Part shown: piece after piece, positions 27,163 through 35,326 of the stretch | Numbering within the stretch: position 1 is the stretch's first letter | How the letters are laid out: every line of letters begins with the position of its first letter | DNA from: an uncultured Eubacteriales bacterium | Lineage (GTDB): Bacteria > Bacillota > Clostridia > Christensenellales > Aristaeellaceae | Direction: 5' to 3' | Assembly: GCA_900315675.1 (NCBI GenBank) | Contig: OMZY01000008.1 | Coordinates: 62,001 to 126,000, forward strand | DNA: 64,000 bases | The notes under the pieces: generated by a model | Databases searched by the model: none | What the model saw: the letters and a program-made list of their open reading frames with translations, nothing else | Told to the model about the DNA's origin: nothing | Translations under genes and position numbers: made by a program

Positions 27163-27831
27163 ATGCTTGTTATGTGGAGAAATATGATTGAATGTTATAC
27201 AGAAATAAGAATCAATAATGTCGAATTTCGGAATTTGATTAAATCTCATAAATATGAAGAATACATACTGAATATCATAAACAAATCTTGCGAGATATTT
27301 GGTGGAAAAACATTTAAGATCGTATTATCTCAATCTCATGGTGAAAGCGACTTTGTAGACAATAATGGTATAAAATATGATGCAAAACTGCTGTTCACAA
27401 CTAAACAGGGTCAACTAATTGGCGATAAGAAGAATGATATCAGTGATTGGATTAAAAGTATGATAGAAGAAAGAGGCGAGTTTGCTAAAAGTATAGAAGA
27501 AAGTAATGTAGAAGAAACAAAACTGTACAAAATAATAAAAGAGCGTATAGAGAGTTTGGAAGAAGATGAAAATGGGATACTATTTATTCCATTTCCAATT
27601 GTTAACGATGTGGAGGGCAGTATCTTCCTACAGTTTGCGACAGATTTCTTACAAGCCATATATGATAGGTTAAAGGCAAAAAAGATTATCAAGCGAAGAA
27701 GAATATATTTTATATATCCAGGTATGGAACCACACGTATATGTTTTAAGATGTGGAAATGGGAGAAGAGAATATATACGTTCACCAGAGTTGCAAGATTT
27801 TATAACTTTTTCAACTGACATAGACACATAG
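27163..27831 (+). CDS. Unknown protein, possible PD-(D/E)XK nuclease partner of the ATPase
   Basis: A 222-residue protein not recognised as a known family. Residues 61-78 read ESDFVDNNGIKYDAKLLF, which fits a PD-(D/E)XK nuclease core (acidic residue at 61 or 63, then Asp73-x-Lys75 on a beta strand), preceded by a helix-strand region. A charged helical middle (about 85-140) follows, then IFLQFATDFLQAIYDRL and basic RRRIYF. The start at 27163 has AAGGA eight bases upstream; 27184 is possible. It is co-directional with the ATPase and shares its AT-rich composition, so the two probably act together. Nuclease activity is inference from a single motif. Confidence 0.55.
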   Translation: MLVMWRNMIECYTEIRINNVEFRNLIKSHKYEEYILNIINKSCEIFGGKTFKIVLSQSHGESDFVDNNGIKYDAKLLFTTKQGQLIGDKKNDISDWIKSMIEERGEFAKSIEESNVEETKLYKIIKERIESLEEDENGILFIPFPIVNDVEGSIFLQFATDFLQAIYDRLKAKKIIKRRRIYFIYPGMEPHVYVLRCGNGRREYIRSPELQDFITFSTDIDT

Positions 27832-28242
27832 TATAGTCAATAAGGGTAATGTCAAACGTATTTGGGAATGAAATAGAAAGAAATGGACAGAAGCGTTCCA
27901 GGGATCCGGAACGCTTTTTGCTGGCAATTGAAAAATGACCGGATTATACATTGTGTACGCGTGTGGCACGTGATACTATATGTAGTGCTTGAAGTGACTG
28001 GATGATTGAGATTTGAAATGCTGAATGAACTGAATAGCTGAAACGCGACAGAGTGAAATTGATGACAGAGAGAATGTTGAAAAAGCGTTTTTCTCTGTCT
28101 TTTTATATATATTTATCAAAATGGAAAGGAGGGGGAGGTCATCGCAAAGCGATGACAATGAACAATTAACAAATAACAATTAACAATGAGCGTCCTTAAA
28201 AAAGGTCGCTTAGCTTGATGCTGATTTCCGGGAAGATGGGAT
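27832..28242. other. Non-coding spacer with hairpin and heptamers
   Basis: About 410 bp without a believable gene. It holds a palindrome (AGCGTTCCAGGGATCCGGAACGCTTTTTG near 27892, in two arms, a likely terminator), the hairpin TCATCGC-aaa-GCGATGA near 28139, and heptamers of the ACAATTA type to about 28190. Confidence 0.55.
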
Positions 28243-28375
28243 TGTGACAAGTGACAAGTGTGACAACTTTTTATTATTTATTAGTTTAAATAATTTCAGA
28301 AAGGGAATAAGCAGGGCACATACGTATATACGCGTATATATAGAGAAGCCTGTCATGTTGTCACAGTTGTCACAG
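28243..28375. repeat. Covarying-end element, unit 1
   Basis: A 133-bp element. Left end TGTGACAAGTGACAAGTG.. and right end ..GTTGTCACAGTTGTCACAG are inverted repeats. The core is TTTTTATTATTTATTAG, TTTCAGAAAGGGAATAA and the palindrome TATATACGCGTATATA. Confidence 0.75.
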
Positions 28376-28380
28376 AAAGA

Positions 28381-28514
28381 CTGTGACAGGGAACAAGTGT
28401 GACAATAGCTCATTATTTATTAAATCCAAAATTCTCAATAAGGGAATGCGAAGGCATATGCGTAATATATGCGTATATATAAAAAATCCTGTTACATGTC
28501 ACTACCTGTCACAG
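28381..28514. repeat. Covarying-end element, unit 2
   Basis: Same layout as unit 1: left end CTGTGACAGGGAACAAGTG, core TTATTTATTAAATCC, TTCTCAATAAGGGAATG and TATGCGTAATATATGCGTAT, right end TACATGTCACTACCTGTCACAG. Confidence 0.7.
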
Positions 28515-28548
28515 AAAGGGGTAATGGCGGCTTCCAGAATGCCGGGGA

Positions 28549-28680
28549 GTGAACAACTGAACAACCTGAACAACTTTTTATTATTTATTAATTCAAAAAT
28601 TCTCAGACGGGGAATGAGTAACGAGTATGTATATACGCATATGTATATAGAATCCCTGTTCAGTTGTTCAGGTTGTTCAC
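28549..28680. repeat. Covarying-end element, unit 3
   Basis: The same core (TTTTTATTATTTATTAATTC, TTCTCAGACGGGGAATG, GTATATACGCATATGTATAT) but different ends: GTGAACAACTGAACAACC.. on the left and ..CAGTTGTTCAGGTTGTTCAC on the right. Both ends changed from TGACA to GAACA type while staying complementary. Confidence 0.75.
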
Positions 28681-28705
28681 AAAAAGGGTGATTTTGGTGC
28701 AGGAG

Positions 28706-28836
28706 GTGTACAACTGAACACTGGAACAACTTTTGTATATATTTATTGATTTAAAAATCATATGGGGATTATGTAAGCAGGTGCGTATTATATACACGTA
28801 TATAGGAATCGGTGTACAGTTGTACTTGTTGTTCAC
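28706..28836. repeat. Covarying-end element, unit 4
   Basis: Ends GTGTACAACTGAACACTGG and ACAGTTGTACTTGTTGTTCAC, core TTTTGTATATATTTATTG and TATTATATACACGTATATA. It is followed by the hairpin TGGC-ttc-GCCA and ATTGTGC-type heptamers to about 28895. Confidence 0.65.
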
Positions 28837-29058
28837 AGAACGGGGAGCGTCAGTGGCTTCGCCAAATGCACAATGCATAATGCACAATTATCGCTGCGGC
28901 GGGAAAAAGTTTGACGGTTGGGTTGACTTTTGAGGGAAAAGTTGCTCTGTGATATTGGGGTGACTTGCTTTTGGGAAATATCGGGTGTGTGGTAACCGCA
29001 GGGCGTATGTGGTATAATCAATTCAGCGTTTTGAGATCTTTGGGTTTATAGGAGCGAT

Positions 29059-30738
29059 ATGGAAAGTAATCTGCAGAGAGTCAAGGCTGTGTTTAACAGT
29101 CCGGCTTACAAGGCGATCTTCCGGTGGACAAAGCCGTTTCGGGGGGCCATCTGGGGGATCTCTTTGATGGGGATCTTGGGGACGGTTCTGTCTTTGTGGC
29201 TGACGCTGGTGACCAGGAGCCTGATTGACGGAGCGGTGAGCCGGGATGAAGGGGTGCTCTGGAAATACGGGGCTATGCTGGTTGGGATTATCTTGATTGA
29301 GCGGGGAATCTCCGTGCTCTCGGCCTGGCTGCGGACAAGGACCAGTGCGAAGATGCAGCTGGAGATGCAGCGGCAGGTGACGGCCTCGCTCATGAGCAAG
29401 GAGTATCCGGCGCTGAAGCCTTTCCACAGCGGGGAACTGGTGAGCCGGGTGTTCTCGGATGTGGGCGTGGTGCGGGACGGGGTGCTGAACCTGCTGCCTT
29501 CCGTGCTGCGGCTGACGGTGTCCTTTGTGGGCGCGGCCGGGATCCTGATTACCATGGACTGGCGGTTTGTGCCGGTGATCGTGATTGTGGGGATCCTCGG
29601 GGTGGTGGTGACGGCTGCCTTCCGGAACCCGATGAAGCGGCGGCATAAGCGGATGCAGGACGCGCAGGCGAAACTGCATGCCTCCACCCAGGAAACCCTG
29701 GAGAATGTGCGGCTCATCAAAGCGTCGGTGTCGGAAGAGCGGGCGCTGGATACCATGGACGAGCACCGGGAGCACCTGGCGAAGGAGCAGATCCGGAACG
29801 GGAAACTGTCCATTGCCATGAACAACGGCATGGGAAGCCTGTTTGATATCAGCTGGCTGGTGTGCAACCTCTGGGGGTGCGTGAAGATCTTCCAGGGAAC
29901 CTTCACCTACGGCGGACTGGCGGCCCTGATCCAGCTGGTGGGCAGGATCCAGGGGCCCATCGCCAACGCGGTGAGTCTGGTGAGCCAGATGTACGGCGTG
30001 GTGGCTTCCGCGGAGCGGCTGCAGGAGGTCATCGGCTTGCCGGATGAGGAAACGGGAGAAAAGCTGGACGGGTTTGATTCGATCCGCCTGGAGGGCGTCC
30101 GGTTCCAGTATGCCGAGAGCCGGGAAGAGGTGCTCATCGACGTGGACGGCGTGATCCGGAAAGGTGACTTTGTGGCCCTGACCGGGATTTCCGGGGGCGG
30201 AAAGACGAGCCTGTTCCAGCTGCTGCTGGGGATCTACAAGCCGACGGCGGGCCGGGTGCTGTTTGTCTCCGGGGAGAAACAGGTGCCGGCCTGCAAGGGA
30301 ACGCGGAGCCTGTTCGCCTATGTGCCCCAGGGGAATATGCTGATGAGCGGAAGCCTGAAGGACAACCTGACCATGTTTACCGATCACGCGACGGAAGAAG
30401 AGATCCGGGCGGCAGTAAAGGCGGCCTGCCTGGAGGACCTGGTGGGGAAGATCGGGATGGAGGCTAAGCTCGGAGAGCGGGGCGTCGGTCTGTCGGAAGG
30501 CCAGGCGCAGCGGGTGGCGATCGCAAGGGCGCTGCTCAGCAACGCGCCGATCCTGCTCCTGGACGAGGCCACCAGCGCCCTGGACGAGGAAACAGAGGCG
30601 CGGGTATTGCGGAACATCGCTGAAATGCGGAACAAGACCGTGATCATCGTGACGCACAGGCGGGCGGCGCTGGAGATTTGCGATTACCGGATGCATCTGA
30701 CGGACGGGAAGGTCAGCGTTATTCGGGATGAGGAATGA
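29059..30738 (+). CDS. ABC transporter, fused permease and ATPase
   Basis: A 559-residue half-exporter. The N-terminal two-thirds carries about six membrane helices (GISLMGILGTVLSLWLTLV, LVGIILIERGISVLSAWL, LTVSFVGAAGILITM). The ATPase has Walker A GISGGGKTS, signature LSEGQAQRVAIARAL, Walker B ILLLDEATSALD and the H-loop VTHRR. Signature LSEGQ and a Q-loop YVPQGN are as in MsbA/multidrug-type exporters. It has no peptidase domain. Substrate unknown. A TGGTAA-N17-TATAAT promoter lies about 40 bp upstream and TAGGAGCG precedes the start. A 7-bp tandem repeat separates it from the phosphatase gene. Confidence 0.88.
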   Translation: MESNLQRVKAVFNSPAYKAIFRWTKPFRGAIWGISLMGILGTVLSLWLTLVTRSLIDGAVSRDEGVLWKYGAMLVGIILIERGISVLSAWLRTRTSAKMQLEMQRQVTASLMSKEYPALKPFHSGELVSRVFSDVGVVRDGVLNLLPSVLRLTVSFVGAAGILITMDWRFVPVIVIVGILGVVVTAAFRNPMKRRHKRMQDAQAKLHASTQETLENVRLIKASVSEERALDTMDEHREHLAKEQIRNGKLSIAMNNGMGSLFDISWLVCNLWGCVKIFQGTFTYGGLAALIQLVGRIQGPIANAVSLVSQMYGVVASAERLQEVIGLPDEETGEKLDGFDSIRLEGVRFQYAESREEVLIDVDGVIRKGDFVALTGISGGGKTSLFQLLLGIYKPTAGRVLFVSGEKQVPACKGTRSLFAYVPQGNMLMSGSLKDNLTMFTDHATEEEIRAAVKAACLEDLVGKIGMEAKLGERGVGLSEGQAQRVAIARALLSNAPILLLDEATSALDEETEARVLRNIAEMRNKTVIIVTHRRAALEICDYRMHLTDGKVSVIRDEE

Positions 30739-30741
30739 ATC

Positions 30742-30853
30742 ATTCGGCATTCAGCGTTCGGCATTCGGCATTCAGCATTCCGCAATCAGCATTCCGCATT
30801 CAGTAATCAGCATTCAGGATTCCGCATTCAGCAATCAGCATTCCGCATGCAGC
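30742..30853. repeat. Heptanucleotide tandem array, 16 units
   Basis: Sixteen consecutive 7-bp units of consensus ATTC(A/C/G)GC, for example ATTCGGC ATTCAGC GTTCGGC ATTCGGC ATTCAGC ATTCCGC AATCAGC. It starts 3 bases after the ABC gene stop codon and ends 43 bp before the phosphatase start. Being outside genes and in 7-bp steps, it is not coding. Confidence 0.9.
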
Positions 30854-30896
30854 ATGAATCCAGCTGCCGGAAGGCGGGAAAAAAGAGAAGGACTGT

Positions 30897-31577
30897 ATGA
30901 GAAGCATCATCATCGGGGATATCCACGGGTGCGACAGGGAACTGTGCGCGCTGCTGGAAAAGGTGCAGCCGGGAAAGGAAGACCGGATCATCCTGCTGGG
31001 GGACCTGTTTGACCGGGGACCGGACAGCTGGGAAGTATTCTACCGGGTGAAGAGCCTGGAAAGGGAATACGGGGAAAGGTTCATCCTGCTTCGGGGAAAC
31101 CATGAGGATTACCTGCTGAAGGAGAAACTGACCCTGAGGGAAAAGCGGATCTGGGACAAGGTCGGAAAGGGCGCGACGGTTGCTTCCTTCCAGGCCCACG
31201 GGGAGAAGATGGAGGACGCGGCGCCCTGGATCCGGGAACACTGCCGGCTGTTTTACAAAGGCGAAGGGTTCCAGTGCGTGCACGCGGGGCTGCTGGTGGA
31301 TCCCATTGAGGTGAATGATACGGAGACGCTGATTCATGATCACGGGATTGCGCTGCGGAACTGCTATAAAGGGCCGCTGACGGTGGTGGGCCATATTGCG
31401 CTGGGAAATCCGATCTGGTTCAAGGGAGACGAAGAAACGACGGAAATCCTGCCGTATAGCGAATGGAGAACACTTCCGGAAAAGGGAACGGTTTGCATTG
31501 ACACCGGCTGCGGCAAAGGCGGCAGGCTGACCGGGATGATCGTGGAAGAAGGAAAGTATTTGCTGGTCCGGGTGTAA
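30897..31577 (+). CDS. PPP-family metallophosphatase
   Basis: A 226-residue calcineurin-like phosphatase. All metal and phosphate motifs of the PPP family are present: GDIHG at 7-11, GDLFDRG at 35-41, RGNHE at 66-70, the second histidine in VVGHIA, and IDTGCGKGG near the end. Such enzymes act on phosphoproteins or on dinucleoside tetraphosphates; the size fits either, so substrate is open. AGAAGGA precedes the ATG. It follows the ABC transporter after a heptamer array and may be co-transcribed. Confidence 0.88.
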   Translation: MRSIIIGDIHGCDRELCALLEKVQPGKEDRIILLGDLFDRGPDSWEVFYRVKSLEREYGERFILLRGNHEDYLLKEKLTLREKRIWDKVGKGATVASFQAHGEKMEDAAPWIREHCRLFYKGEGFQCVHAGLLVDPIEVNDTETLIHDHGIALRNCYKGPLTVVGHIALGNPIWFKGDEETTEILPYSEWRTLPEKGTVCIDTGCGKGGRLTGMIVEEGKYLLVRV

Positions 31578-31630
31578 GGGGGATAAAGGGACGGAGAAGG
31601 CGTTTCGGGGAAGGCCTGGACTTCCATGTG

Positions 31631-31790
31631 TTTCTCAGGATTTCTCAGGAATTCCATGGACTTCCTTTGACTTCCCTGAAATTCACTAAAATTCACTAAA
31701 CTTCACTTGAATGCATGCCCTTCGGCTGATAGGATTAGAATGGGCAAAGGGTATGGGAAAGAGTGTGAACGCAGTAAGCGCTGCAGAGGA
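31631..31790 (+). repeat. 10-bp iteron unit 1
   Basis: Eight iterons in exact 10-bp register over 31631-31710: TTTCTCAGGA twice, then ATTCCATGGA, CTTCCTTTGA, CTTCCCTGAA, ATTCACTAAA twice, CTTCACTTGA. After them comes the conserved core TTCGGCTGATAGGATTAGAA with a -10-like TAGAAT, then AAAGGGTATGG. TTGAAT lies 23 bp before TAGAAT. No clear terminator in this unit. Confidence 0.75.
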
Positions 31791-31800
31791 CGGTTTTGGA

Positions 31801-31910
31801 CAAAACAGGTCATGAATGGTCACTTTTGTTCTTGATTGTCTGCGATCCGGCTGATATGCTTATACTGTCCGGAAGGAATGGAGAAGAGCGTGCGAACGCT
31901 CTTTTTTGTT
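31801..31910 (+). repeat. 10-bp iteron unit 2 with terminator
   Basis: Degenerate iterons (CATGAATGGT, CACTTTTGTT, CTTGATTGTC), then CCGGCTGATATGCTTATACT; TTGATT lies exactly 23 bp before TATACT (31861-31866). GGAAGGAATGG follows, then a terminator at 31884-31908: stem AAGAGCGT/ACGCTCTT, GCGA tetraloop, T-run. A transcript would be about 40 nt. Confidence 0.75.
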
Positions 31911-31920
31911 GCCTCTGTTT

Positions 31921-32041
31921 ACACTTTTTTACTATCTTTTACTGTTTTTTACTAAGTTTTACTTGCGTGTACGGGATTCGGCTGATAGGATTATACTTGT
32001 CAAAGGGTATGGGAAGGAGCGTGAGGACACGCTCTTTTTTC
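31921..32041 (+). repeat. 10-bp iteron unit 3 with terminator
   Basis: Iterons ACTNNNTTTT repeated every 10 bp (31921-31970), then TTCGGCTGATAGGATTATACT with TTGCGT exactly 23 bp before TATACT (31992-31997). CAAAGGGTATGGG follows, then a terminator at 32015-32040: stem GAGCGTG/CACGCTC, loop AGGA, run of T. Confidence 0.78.
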
Positions 32042-32048
32042 AATAGTA

Positions 32049-32166
32049 TCGTTCCGTACAGAAACGTACCGTTGCGTACAGGGGGCTGGGGGGCCAGGCT
32101 GTAAGGGCCGGAAAAAGGAAGAAGGCGAAACGGGAAGACTGTGAAAAGGCAGTCTTCTCTTTTTAT
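32049..32166 (+). repeat. Diverged iteron unit 4 with terminator
   Basis: Three 10-bp iterons ending in CGTAC (GTTCCGTACA, GAAACGTACC, GTTGCGTACA) are followed by a weak core (CCAGGCTGTAAGG) and a terminator at 32134-32164: stem GAAGACTG/CAGTCTTC with 8-base loop and TCTTTT. No clear -10 here. Confidence 0.6.
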
Positions 32167-32771
32167 TCCGGAAATGAGGAGCGGAAAAAGGAAAAACACT
32201 AAAACACTAAACACTAGAACACTCTACAGGAAGGGGAACGCCTGGAAACGGTTGAAAGGGCAGGCCTGCGGGGATTCCGGGCTGCGCTTCGGGTGCGGCC
32301 ATCGAGTGTTTTTGCGGCTGTAAGTAGGCGGAGACGCCCTTGGGGCGCTGTTTTTGCCTGTTAGGTGCAGCGTAAACCGGACAACAATGTTTTGTCCGAA
32401 CGGTGACATATCGATTACGTAACCGGAATGTTTCTCCCGGGCACAAAAGAGACTTCGTCACAGAAAATGAAAAGCAGGGAAAGACAGGCTGGACCGGTTG
32501 AAAATGAACGGATAGCGGTTACAAACGTTTGCAGGCAGTGAAAACGGGGTAATTCCGGAGGGTTTGTTACACAGTTACGCGGTTCGGAAAGAAAAAAGTT
32601 ACACAGATGGATTGAACGGAGGGGAGCAGGAAAATATAATAATGATACCCTGTGAGGGGCCAGAAAGTCCTTAAGGACAGATGCGGAGGGATTACTATTA
32701 CTCAGGCACTTGTTGAACAGGAACTCTCATTCATCTCGGCGGTTTACCGGCAGAACGTCCAGCGGAAGGAA
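32167..32771. other. Non-coding stretch after the iteron block
   Basis: No gene is supported. AACACTAAAACACTAAACACT and similar short repeats lie near 32195-32220. Near 32681 an ATG opens MRRDYYYSG before a stop; this resembles the first residues of HprK-like proteins and may be a frame-disrupted start of the next gene. Confidence 0.4.
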
Positions 32772-33458
32772 ATGTTTGTGGCAGAGCTTGCCGGTGTGCC
32801 GATCGGGATTATCAGCCGGTTTGAATCCACCAAGGAGTTTTTCCTGGATTACCTGACGGACCAGTTGCCGATGACGATTGTATCGGTCTTCGATGAGGAA
32901 ATGATGATGGAAGACGATGAGATTTCTGAGCGCACCGAGCAGATGGTGATTAACGGCAAGATCGCTTCCGCGCTGGCGGATTACAATGCCTTCCTGATGC
33001 GGACGGCGGTGATCAGCGTGGACGGCCAGGGCGTGGGCTTCGCAGCCCCGAACGGCGTGGGAAAGACCACAAGGGCCCTCCTGTGGAAGAAAGCGCTGGG
33101 AGACAGGGTCAGGGTGATCAACGGATCCAAGCCCGTATTCGGCCTCAGGGATAACGGGGTCTATGCCTTCGGAAGCCCCTGGAGAGGCCGGGAAAGGCTG
33201 GGAAGCCGGGAGAGCGTGCCGATGAAGGCCATGTGCTTTATTGAGCGCGGAGATGAGGTTTCCCTGAAGCGGATGACGCCGGATGACGCGGCCATGAGGC
33301 TGATGCAGCAGGTGATGATTCCCAAGGAGACAAAGCAGATGTGCCTGCTGGTCTCCCTCCTGGAGCAGTTTGTGCAGACCGTGCCGTTTTATCTGTATAC
33401 CTGCAACATGGAGAAGGAAAAGCCGGAAATGCTGTGGGAAGAAATGAAGCGCCCGTAA
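32772..33458 (+). CDS. HprK-like P-loop kinase-related protein
   Basis: A protein of 228 residues from this ATG (268 if a GTG at 32652 is used, which has no ribosome site). Residues 82-100 read SVDGQGVGFAAPNGVGKTT, a Walker A within the fold of HPr kinase-related proteins of the type often found beside peptide-modification clusters. The N-terminal AGVPIGIISRF...FFLDYL and the later DNGVYAFGSPWRG are also in line with that family. No partner genes are near, so its target is unknown. The upstream in-frame extension is odd, and a typical N-terminus (MRRDYYYSG) exists in another frame at 32681, so the 5' end may be damaged. Transcription ends at a hairpin at 33506. Confidence 0.65.
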   Translation: MFVAELAGVPIGIISRFESTKEFFLDYLTDQLPMTIVSVFDEEMMMEDDEISERTEQMVINGKIASALADYNAFLMRTAVISVDGQGVGFAAPNGVGKTTRALLWKKALGDRVRVINGSKPVFGLRDNGVYAFGSPWRGRERLGSRESVPMKAMCFIERGDEVSLKRMTPDDAAMRLMQQVMIPKETKQMCLLVSLLEQFVQTVPFYLYTCNMEKEKPEMLWEEMKRP

Positions 33459-33505
33459 TTCAGAATTAAGAATAATTCAGAATTCAGAATTAGCGATAAG
33501 GAGTC

Positions 33506-33528
33506 AAGCCAGACCGATGGTCTGGCTT
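33506..33528 (+). terminator. Hairpin after the HprK-like gene
   Basis: Perfect 10-bp stem AAGCCAGACC / GGTCTGGCTT with a 3-base loop, 48 bases past the stop codon; AATTCAG heptamers lie between. T-run weak (GCTTCATG). From here to 33770 the sequence is AT-rich with no gene. Confidence 0.65.
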
Positions 33529-33770
33529 GCTTCATGTTTGAAATGGATAAAACACGCTTAGATAAGCAATTAAATGTTATAAAAAACGGGTATAAAAATA
33601 CTAAAATATTAAGATGCTGGTATTATTTTGCAGTAATAACTTTTGAAATCTCTTTTATTGGTGTTTGCAACAAGAAAAAAACAAATTAAAGTATATACAA
33701 ATTTGTGCTGATTATTTATAATGATAATAATATTTGAAGTCGTTTTATTATATATGTTAGAGGTTTTACT

Positions 33771-35228
33771 ATGGCAAATAGGCAAAGTATCTCAGTTAAT
33801 AATCTTAAGAGAATGACGAGAAATGATCTTATATCTTGTCTATCCAGGATTGATGATATTTTTGACTTTTTTACTGCATTGGCTAGATATGTTAAGGATA
33901 ACGATGGTGCATGTACAAATTATAATTCATGGATAAATAAGCCGGATATTAAAAGAATCAATGATCGTATTCGTGTGGGAATGAGAGCACTACGTAGCGA
34001 ATTGAAAGAAAAAGACGTTAAAAATTTTATAGATTTTTGGGAAAAAAATATAAGTACATATATAAATGACATAGCACTTTTTTGTCTTTGCACATTATTG
34101 TTATTCGATGGCCAGGATAATGATCTTATATCAGAGACAGGCACTTGTATTATTGGCCCACTTTCAACGGACAAAAACATGACAAATATGGTGCTATATC
34201 CTTCGCCTCCTATTTCTTTTCAACAAACATATTTTGATAGTAAAAATATGCATGAAGGTCGTAATACAATCAAAGCTAATCCTTCAGACGCATTAAGTGC
34301 ACTGAAAAGATATACGTTTATTCCTCTTTCCGAGTTGGGAGATTATACAACTTTTATTCATCGTTATACGCCCAACATTAAGGTGACTGATAAAGATTTG
34401 ATTGTTGCTATTTCACCAATCAGGAATCAACGATGGTTCAATATCAACTACGATGATGATAACAATACATTTTCATGTAATTATACAGATAAAAAACTAA
34501 ATGAAACTATTAATAATAATATATGCAAAGTGATTGATGCAGCTGCTAAAGCAGGAGTTAACATTCTTGCTTTTCCAGAAATGATTATGAATAAAGAAAC
34601 AGAAGATTATGTAAAAACACATATATTAAATAATCCTGAAATATCAAACAATATAATTATGATTGCTCTTGGCACGCTATGGAATGACAATAAAAATGAA
34701 GGATGTCTATTATCCGGTACCGGAAGTGTGCTGTGGAGAGGGAAAAAACGTATACGATATGATCACTACGATAAGGAACAAAATAAAAACTACAGGGAAG
34801 ATCTACGCGATGTTGATGGACCATTATATATGTTAGATGTAGAAGGAATAGGAAGAATTTGTTGGGAAATATGTAGAGATTGTTTAGCCCAAGAAATAGA
34901 TATGATTTATCAGCGATTGGGAGCTAATTTGTATATTATTTCTGCTTATTCATCAAGTCTAGATGAAATGATAAATAAAGTAAAAGGATATGGATTGCAA
35001 AATGGTGCAATATCTTTGACAGCCAATTATTGCTTTTGTAATGAAAATAACAATGATGCAAGACGGGGATTTGTATATATTCCACAAGTACATGGTAAAC
35101 TTCTGACAGAAATGAATCCACCATATTGTATGCAAAAACAGTGTGCAAAGATGGAATGTGATAATCAACCATGTGCTTGGAAATGCACAATAAATAAGGA
35201 ATTGCAATACGAATTTGAAGAGCTATAG
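33771..35228 (+). CDS. Nitrilase-fold protein with unknown N-terminal domain (candidate effector)
   Basis: A 485-residue protein. Residues about 210-440 look like a carbon-nitrogen hydrolase: Glu270 in NILAFPE, a Lys in RGKKRIRYDHYDK (325-335), and Cys364 in GRICWEICRD, where CWE is the usual nitrilase nucleophile setting. So the Glu-Lys-Cys triad is probably complete. Residues 1-205 match nothing I know and are rich in helix. The C-terminus has five cysteines between 453 and 472 (YCMQKQCAKMECDNQPC), perhaps metal-binding. DNA is AT-rich and unlike the flanks. Two small HTH-like proteins follow, controlled by an 11-bp-repeat operator. A defence or signalling role is inference; nitrilase domains are known as fusions in DRT class 1 reverse transcriptase systems. 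Confidence 0.7.
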   Translation: MANRQSISVNNLKRMTRNDLISCLSRIDDIFDFFTALARYVKDNDGACTNYNSWINKPDIKRINDRIRVGMRALRSELKEKDVKNFIDFWEKNISTYINDIALFCLCTLLLFDGQDNDLISETGTCIIGPLSTDKNMTNMVLYPSPPISFQQTYFDSKNMHEGRNTIKANPSDALSALKRYTFIPLSELGDYTTFIHRYTPNIKVTDKDLIVAISPIRNQRWFNINYDDDNNTFSCNYTDKKLNETINNNICKVIDAAAKAGVNILAFPEMIMNKETEDYVKTHILNNPEISNNIIMIALGTLWNDNKNEGCLLSGTGSVLWRGKKRIRYDHYDKEQNKNYREDLRDVDGPLYMLDVEGIGRICWEICRDCLAQEIDMIYQRLGANLYIISAYSSSLDEMINKVKGYGLQNGAISLTANYCFCNENNNDARRGFVYIPQVHGKLLTEMNPPYCMQKQCAKMECDNQPCAWKCTINKELQYEFEEL

Positions 35229-35230
35229 GG

Positions 35231-35312
35231 TTGCAAAAAGCAAAAAATGCTTATATAATGTACATGCGATGTACATGTGATGTACATTAATAGTACATGT
35301 GATGTACGTGTA
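35231..35312 (+). promoter_or_regulatory. Promoter with five 11-bp operator repeats
   Basis: TTGCAA (35231-35236), 17-bp spacer, TATAAT (35254-35259). Five 11-bp repeats follow without gap from 35258: ATGTACATGCG, ATGTACATGTG, ATGTACATTAA, TAGTACATGTG, ATGTACGTGTA, ending at 35312 just before AGGAGAGG. The GTACAT core is palindromic. The array covers the start site, so a bound protein would repress the two downstream genes; the HTH protein at 35327 is the obvious candidate. Confidence 0.8.
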
Positions 35313-35326
35313 AGGAGAGGATAAAA

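Noticed and set aside
28243-28836. Small proteins in the repeat units at 28.2-28.9 kb
   Set aside because: Open frames such as 28383-28691 cross the elements, share only repeat-derived residues and lack ribosome sites.
29023-30750. 575-codon open frame antisense to the ABC transporter
   Set aside because: Gln/His/Pro-rich shadow of a gene with intact Walker and signature motifs.
31796-32104. 102-codon frame through iteron units 2 and 3
   Set aside because: It reads through a strong terminator and 10-bp iterons; protein pattern follows the repeats.
31631-32166. Replication origin with iterons
   Set aside because: No replication protein gene or DnaA box lies nearby, and each unit carries its own promoter-like core and often a terminator.
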